DNA of 10,216 nucleotides from Bacteriovoracaceae bacterium UBA4097 (GTDB taxonomy: Bacteria > Bdellovibrionota > Bacteriovoracia > Bacteriovoracales > Bacteriovoracaceae), in NCBI GenBank assembly GCA_002381765.1, contig DFXX01000080.1, positions 36,082 through 46,297 of the forward strand, written 5' to 3'. The notes below the pieces were generated by a model, which ran no database searches, was not told the DNA's origin, and saw nothing but the letters and a program-made list of their open reading frames with translations. Of the stretch, positions 6,164-10,216 are shown in pieces (positions within the stretch are counted from its first letter, which is position 1; each line of letters begins with the position of its first letter). The translations under genes and the position numbers were made by a program.

Positions 6164-7152
6164 CAGAGGGTATAAGGTCCATTGTCGTAAAACTTCCTTT
6201 TGATTTACAGGAAAGAATTCTCGCATTTCCTTTTTTGCATGCCCTAAGAGAGCGCTATCCTGAAGCAGAACTTCATTTCATTACTCCTAAAGTAAATATC
6301 GAAGTTTTAAATCTTCTTCCCTTTAAAGCTTACTATCATGAATTTGATGAGGATGAGATTAGCTCCATCTTCGATGTGCACAGATTTTGCGTCACTCTTA
6401 AGATTTACAATGTTGATCTTTTCATTTCCTTAACTAATTCCTTTCCCGACGCTTGCTTAGGTTTGGGTCTTAAGGCAAAGCAGCGTGTGGGATTTTCCGA
6501 TGGATGGAAGACCTTGGTCTTAAATCAGAAGACTCCAAGACCAGTAGGACACCATGTATGTGAGGATTTTTTTGCTCTTTATAAAGAGCATGTGGGAAAA
6601 GAAGTAAACGAGAGAATGAGGTGCATGTCCCGGGATCTTTCTCCCATGATTGAAGATTGGGATGAAAAACCTTATTTTGCTATTAATCTCGCCCCCATCA
6701 GAAGTGCCAATATCGAAGAAGAATGGCTTCATCTCATCTCTCATTTTGAAGGACAGAGAGTTGTGCTTTTCTCTTCAGAAGAACAGGAGAAGACTCAGCT
6801 TCATATAGATTCATTTCTAGCTCGGCTTCCAAAGAATAATACTTACGTGAATTTCGTTTATCCAACCATGATCGAGCTTTCTCGCATGATTGCTTTTGCA
6901 CGTGGTGTAATTACCTATAATGGACCAGTGGCTTCACTCACAGCTTATACAGGAAGTAGATCTCTTATTCTGTTTGACCGTGAAGATCCTAAAAGGTTTG
7001 GCCCCTTCTATTTCTTGGCCGACACCTTAATAGTGGAGCCAGTGGTATCTCAGGATGCGGGAGTCATGAAGGCGCGCGATAGGTTTAATATGGAAGAAGT
7101 GGCCGTAAAGGCCAATGATTTTTTTAGACTATCTATTCAGCCGAATCATTGA
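6130..7152 (+). CDS. GT9-fold (heptosyltransferase-like) protein with degenerate active site
   Basis: This 340-residue protein follows the two-Rossmann GT-B layout of ADP-heptose:LPS heptosyltransferases (family GT9). The N-terminal half has VVKLPF near 19-24, FPFLHALRERYPEAELHFIT (33-52), VDLFISL and RVGF (119-122). The C-terminal half has INLAPIR (185-191), GQRVVLFSSEEQE (208-220), and ITYNGPVASLTAYTGSRSLILF (261-282) running into DPKRFGPF. Key residues differ from active enzymes: the catalytic Asp of the S-x-x-G-D loop is replaced by Gln-Glu (27-28), the donor-site D-S/T-G-x-x-H reads Y-N-G-x-x-x-S (263-269), and the PGA..K.W block is poorly kept. It may therefore use another donor or be non-catalytic. 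ATG 6130 lies inside the previous gene (34-base overlap) without a good ribosome site, but no later usual start precedes the first strand. It is the last gene of the fabI cluster. Confidence 0.75.
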   Translation: MAKTSEQDSGLAEGIRSIVVKLPFDLQERILAFPFLHALRERYPEAELHFITPKVNIEVLNLLPFKAYYHEFDEDEISSIFDVHRFCVTLKIYNVDLFISLTNSFPDACLGLGLKAKQRVGFSDGWKTLVLNQKTPRPVGHHVCEDFFALYKEHVGKEVNERMRCMSRDLSPMIEDWDEKPYFAINLAPIRSANIEEEWLHLISHFEGQRVVLFSSEEQEKTQLHIDSFLARLPKNNTYVNFVYPTMIELSRMIAFARGVITYNGPVASLTAYTGSRSLILFDREDPKRFGPFYFLADTLIVEPVVSQDAGVMKARDRFNMEEVAVKANDFFRLSIQPNH

Positions 7153-7528
7153 AGCGTTTATCCTTACTAAAGATAAAATTCACAGTACTGCCTGAGTCTT
7201 TGGATATGAAGAAGTAACCGAGGTTGGTATGAAGGTAGCAGACATTAGATTGTGGAATGTCGCTCAGAAGAAGTTTGCAGTCGGGTTGAATTTTAATCGA
7301 AACCTCTCCGCTCTTACACATAAGCTTCCCGCCAACAAGAGCATTAAATGCACCCTTAGCACTTTCTTCATCCAGTCCCTCTTTGCCATTTGACCATTCT
7401 TCCTTGGTTAACTGATGTAGGCCAGAGTATCGGGAGTAGGGTAAGAGTTTATTAAGACAAGTCATGCCTTGAGCAAAACTAGATACCGAGGTGAGAGATA
7501 AAGCTGCTGCAATTATTAACTTCTTCAT
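7133..7528 (-). CDS. small exported four-cysteine protein of unknown function
   Basis: This 131-residue protein starts with a textbook Sec signal peptide (MKKLIIAAALSLTSVSSFAQ, probable cleavage after SFA at 19), so it is periplasmic or secreted. The mature part, about 112 residues, has exactly four cysteines (24, 71, 84, 97), enough for two disulfides. It contains a charged helical stretch (TKEEWSNGKEGLDEESAKGAFNALVGG) and a later beta-like region (SGEVSIKIQPDC, SNVCYLHTNLGYFFISKD). I do not recognise the family. AAGGG about nine bases before ATG 7528 supports the start. It lies 90 bases downstream of valS on the same strand, and its last 20 bases overlap the end of the convergent glycosyltransferase-like gene. 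The signal peptide, ribosome site and real-looking composition make it a credible gene. Confidence 0.75.
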   Translation of the reverse strand: MKKLIIAAALSLTSVSSFAQGMTCLNKLLPYSRYSGLHQLTKEEWSNGKEGLDEESAKGAFNALVGGKLMCKSGEVSIKIQPDCKLLLSDIPQSNVCYLHTNLGYFFISKDSGSTVNFIFSKDKRFNDSAE

Positions 7529-7577
7529 AATAAATTCCCTTTGCTCTAGCCTATCATGAAAGCATCAACTGACTAGT

Positions 7578-7610
7578 ATGCCTTCCTGACTTTTTCTTTC
7601 AGAAAGGCAT
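7578..7610. other. stem-loop just after valS
   Basis: ATGCCTT-C-CTGA pairs with TCAG-A-AAGGCAT, a 12-position stem with one C/A mismatch and a 9-base loop rich in T on the plus strand. It begins nine bases beyond the valS stop, where a terminator would be expected, but no T-run follows on either strand, so it is not a standard intrinsic terminator. It could stabilise the valS mRNA end, attenuate read-through into the small exported gene, or be a protein site. Confidence 0.45.
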
Positions 7611-7618
7611 AATTAAGG

Positions 7619-10216
7619 TTACTGAAAACTGTTTAAGATCTCATTCAGGGAAGCCAGTTTATCTTGGAAAGCCTTACCTTTTTCTCTCACTTCAACTACC
7701 ACTTCTTCAGGTGCGTTTTGCATAAAGTTAGAATTATTGAGCTTAACTTCTATCTTTCTATACTCATTCTGAGTCTTCTCCATATCTTTCTTAATACGGT
7801 TAACTTGCTCATTGATATCGATAAGCCCCTCTAAAGGAACAAAAATTTCAGTGTGAACAGTCGCAAGGGAAGCTGACTTCTTAGGCCTGTCAGAGGTCTT
7901 GTTGCGGATAGTGCCTGATTTTACATTCGCTAAATCCTTCAAGAAGTGGCGTGACTCATAAATGAATTTGGCGAGCTTCTTATCATCGGTAAAAAGCTTG
8001 GTATCGATTTCATCTTTTGGTTTAAGGTTAACCTGTGATCGAATATTTCTGATACCAGAAGTAACTTCGATAAACTTATTCATCAGAAACTGAACTTCTT
8101 CATTCTCTAGACCCGGATCAAACTCCACGTAATCCTGAGAAATAAGTAGATTCTCGCTGTCTTCAAGGTGGGACCAGATCTCTTCGGTGATAAAAGGGAC
8201 TACAGGGTGAAGGAGGGTCACGATCTTTCTGAAACAATACTTAAGCATTGTTGCCCGAATGATTTTTGCCTTTTCGTCTTCTCCATAAAGGATGTTCTTA
8301 GAGAGCTCGATATACCATGAGCAGAACTTCTCATAAACAAACTGATAGATACATGAACAAGCATCATCAAAACGATAAACATCCATGGCTTCATTCATTT
8401 CTTTTGCCACGGTATTAAGCTCAGCTAAAATCCACTTGTCATGGAGATGCCACTCGGACTTCACGGGAAGTTCGTCTTGGGCCTTATCCAGGAATGGATA
8501 GACAAAGCGAAAAGCATTCCAAAGTTTATTGACGAAATTCCTGTAGCCTTCAATTCTTTCTGGATCAAGATTTAAATCGCGGTTATAGCCAGAGCCAGCA
8601 GCTAGAGTAAATCTCATGGCGTCAGCACCATACTGCTTAACCATATCCAATGGATCGATACCGTTTCCAAGAGATTTACTCATCTTTCGGCCTTGCTTAT
8701 CTCTTACGATGGCGTGGATATAAACATCTTTGAAGGGGGCCTTTCCGGTAACTTTCATATTCATCATCATCATCCGGGCGACCCAAAAGAAGATGATGTC
8801 AAAGCCAGTAATTAGGGTGGAATTGGGATAGAAATCATCAAAACGCTTCTGAACCATGGCCTCTTCATCTGGCCAGCCTAAGGTTGATAGTGGCCAGAGA
8901 CCAGAGGAGAACCAAGTGTCGAGAACGTCGGGATCTTGATAGATGTCCTTGTCTTTGCACTCCATGCATTCTGTTGGAGTTTCTTCAGATGCCCACTTCG
9001 CATCACAGTGGCGGCAATAATAGACTGGTATTTGATGGCCCCACCAAAGTTGGCGCGAGATACACCAGTCCTTCGGATTTCTGAGCCAAGCAAAGTAAGT
9101 ATTCTCCCAGCCTTTAGGGAAGAAGGTCATTTCTCCCTCTTCCACCGCCTTAACAGCAGCTTCTGACATAGAGGTGGTATTTAGAAACCACTGTTTTGAT
9201 ACGATAGGCTCGATAATTTCGTCAGAGCGCTGACCATGTCCCACTGGATGGATGTGCTCTTTTTTCTCAACGAGTTCTCCCAGCTCTGTAAGGATTCTTT
9301 CAACTTCGACGCGAGCATCTTTGGCCTTAAGGCCCTCGATTTCAGGAGCATTAGTATTAAATGTTCCATCTTTGTTTAGAATATTGATGATAGGCAGGTT
9401 ATTACGTTTACCGATCTCAAAGTCATTGAAGTCATGTCCAGGAGTAACCTTGAGGCATCCAGTTCCTTTTTCTATATCTACATGTTCATCCCCAATGATC
9501 GGGACTTCACGATTACAAATGGGAACGATAGCTGTCTTGCCAATAAGATCTTTAAAACGCTCATCATTTGGATTCACAGCAACTGCTGTATCAGCAAAGA
9601 CGGTTTCAGGACGGGTGGTAGCTATTATGAGTTCAAAATTGGGATCTTCTTTTACCTTATAACGAAGATAGTAGAAGTGCCCTTTAACTTCCTTGTGTTC
9701 AACTTCGGCATCGGAAATAGCAGACTGAAGGATTGGATCCCAGTTAACGATATAGTCAGACTGATAGATCAGACCTTCATTGAAAAGCATTACAAAAAAT
9801 TTTTTTACTGCCTTATTTGGTACTTCGTCCAGAGTGAAGGTTGAGTAGTCCCAGTCACAAGAGACACCCATCTTTTTTTGTTGGTTCACGATTTCTGCCC
9901 CGAATTCTTCCTTCCAGGCCCAAATTCTTTTTAAGAATTCTTCTCTTCCTAAATCATGTCGATTTTTTTTCTCTTCTTTCCAGATGAGCTTTTCGACCAC
10001 GGCTTGAGTTGAAATTCCCGCATGGTCAGAGCCAGGGATCCAAAGAGTTTCAAAGCCCTTCATCCTTTTATAACGAATAAGTGTGTCTTGAGTTGTGGCA
10101 TCCAGAGCATGACCCATATGAAGTTTACCGGTCACATTGGGAGGAGGCATAAGCACGGTGAAAGTTTCCCCTTGCTTACCCTTGATTGGCCTGAAGCTCT
10201 TAGAATCTAACCATTT
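7619..10216 (-). CDS. valS: valyl-tRNA synthetase, N-terminal codons outside the window
   Basis: ValRS charges tRNA-Val with valine in the cytoplasm and edits misacylated threonine. 865 residues are visible, and the reading frame is open to the window edge. The start of the visible part (KWLDSKSFRPIKGK then FTVLMPPPNVTGKLHMGH) shows that the GTG at 10156 is internal and that only a short N-terminus is missing. Class I signatures are present: HMGH at visible 33-36 and KMSKS at 511-515. Between them is the CP1 editing domain with TTRPETVFADTAVAV and GTGCLKVTPGHDFND. A C-x2-C-x12-C-x2-C cluster (visible 401-420) is a probable zinc knuckle, just before DPDVLDTWFSSGLWP. The anticodon-binding domain follows (WNAFRFVYPFL and on), and a charged coiled-coil arm with NEQVNRIKKDMEKTQNEYRK closes the protein, as in bacterial ValRS (about 880-950 residues). 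All motifs are intact, so this is an ordinary essential enzyme. Confidence 0.98.
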   Translation of the reverse strand, partial: KWLDSKSFRPIKGKQGETFTVLMPPPNVTGKLHMGHALDATTQDTLIRYKRMKGFETLWIPGSDHAGISTQAVVEKLIWKEEKKNRHDLGREEFLKRIWAWKEEFGAEIVNQQKKMGVSCDWDYSTFTLDEVPNKAVKKFFVMLFNEGLIYQSDYIVNWDPILQSAISDAEVEHKEVKGHFYYLRYKVKEDPNFELIIATTRPETVFADTAVAVNPNDERFKDLIGKTAIVPICNREVPIIGDEHVDIEKGTGCLKVTPGHDFNDFEIGKRNNLPIINILNKDGTFNTNAPEIEGLKAKDARVEVERILTELGELVEKKEHIHPVGHGQRSDEIIEPIVSKQWFLNTTSMSEAAVKAVEEGEMTFFPKGWENTYFAWLRNPKDWCISRQLWWGHQIPVYYCRHCDAKWASEETPTECMECKDKDIYQDPDVLDTWFSSGLWPLSTLGWPDEEAMVQKRFDDFYPNSTLITGFDIIFFWVARMMMMNMKVTGKAPFKDVYIHAIVRDKQGRKMSKSLGNGIDPLDMVKQYGADAMRFTLAAGSGYNRDLNLDPERIEGYRNFVNKLWNAFRFVYPFLDKAQDELPVKSEWHLHDKWILAELNTVAKEMNEAMDVYRFDDACSCIYQFVYEKFCSWYIELSKNILYGEDEKAKIIRATMLKYCFRKIVTLLHPVVPFITEEIWSHLEDSENLLISQDYVEFDPGLENEEVQFLMNKFIEVTSGIRNIRSQVNLKPKDEIDTKLFTDDKKLAKFIYESRHFLKDLANVKSGTIRNKTSDRPKKSASLATVHTEIFVPLEGLIDINEQVNRIKKDMEKTQNEYRKIEVKLNNSNFMQNAPEEVVVEVREKGKAFQDKLASLNEILNSFQ

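Noticed and set aside
9252..9844. Two overlapping 136-residue open frames on the plus strand opposite valS
   Set aside because: They lie fully antisense to well-conserved valS codons, have low-complexity or unnatural composition and no ribosome site; they are shadows.
10154..10156. GTG at 10156 as the valS start
   Set aside because: It lies within the first strand just before PPPNVTG, and the frame continues upstream to the window edge with ValRS-like sequence.

Overview
The window is a compact, moderately AT-rich piece of bacterial chromosome, apparently from a Gram-negative organism. There are seven complete protein genes, one gene of which most is visible (valS) and one sensor kinase cut by the window edge, with almost no intergenic space. 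The mix of genes resembles a Bdellovibrionota/Bacteriovorax-type genome: a single-domain FabI, an exported papain-like peptidase, a very divergent short MscL, a soluble multi-PAS kinase and small exported orphan proteins. That assignment is an inference from gene style and is not proved by the sequence. I see no tRNA, rRNA, insertion sequence, CRISPR array or phage gene, and no stretch over 300 bases without a gene.

Layout. At 1-2251 (minus) lies a soluble multi-sensor histidine kinase (PAS-PAS-PAS-GAF-HisKA-HATPase), cut by the left edge inside its ATPase domain. Just upstream on the same strand, at 2290-2589, is a short MscL-family channel gene, so channel and kinase may share a transcript. 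Divergent from it, at 2657-3214 (plus), is a Cys-type glutathione peroxidase. The 67-base gap between these two carries a perfect 9+9 inverted repeat lying over a candidate promoter. At 3209-4108 (minus) an exported C1 (papain-like) peptidase converges on the peroxidase gene and overlaps it by six bases.

From 4243 to 7152 (plus) there is a tight four-gene cluster: fabI, a DUF309 protein, an EI24/CysZ-like membrane protein and a degenerate GT9-type glycosyltransferase. The junctions are a 1-base overlap, a 2-base gap and a 34-base overlap, which strongly suggests one mRNA. A sigma70-like promoter can be seen in front of fabI. Only FabI has a clear biochemical role (the last step of fatty-acid elongation). 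Grouping it with a membrane protein and a GT9-fold protein suggests an envelope theme, which is inference.

The right end is on the minus strand: an exported four-cysteine orphan (7133-7528), which overlaps the end of the GT9 gene by 20 bases, then a stem-loop, then valS (7619 to the window end), whose first codons lie beyond the window. Most of the window is ordinary housekeeping and envelope coding. The observations most worth a second look are the degenerate GT9 protein, the unusual MscL pore helix and the mscL/gpx operator-like palindrome. I did not find convincing evidence of a new defence or mobile system.
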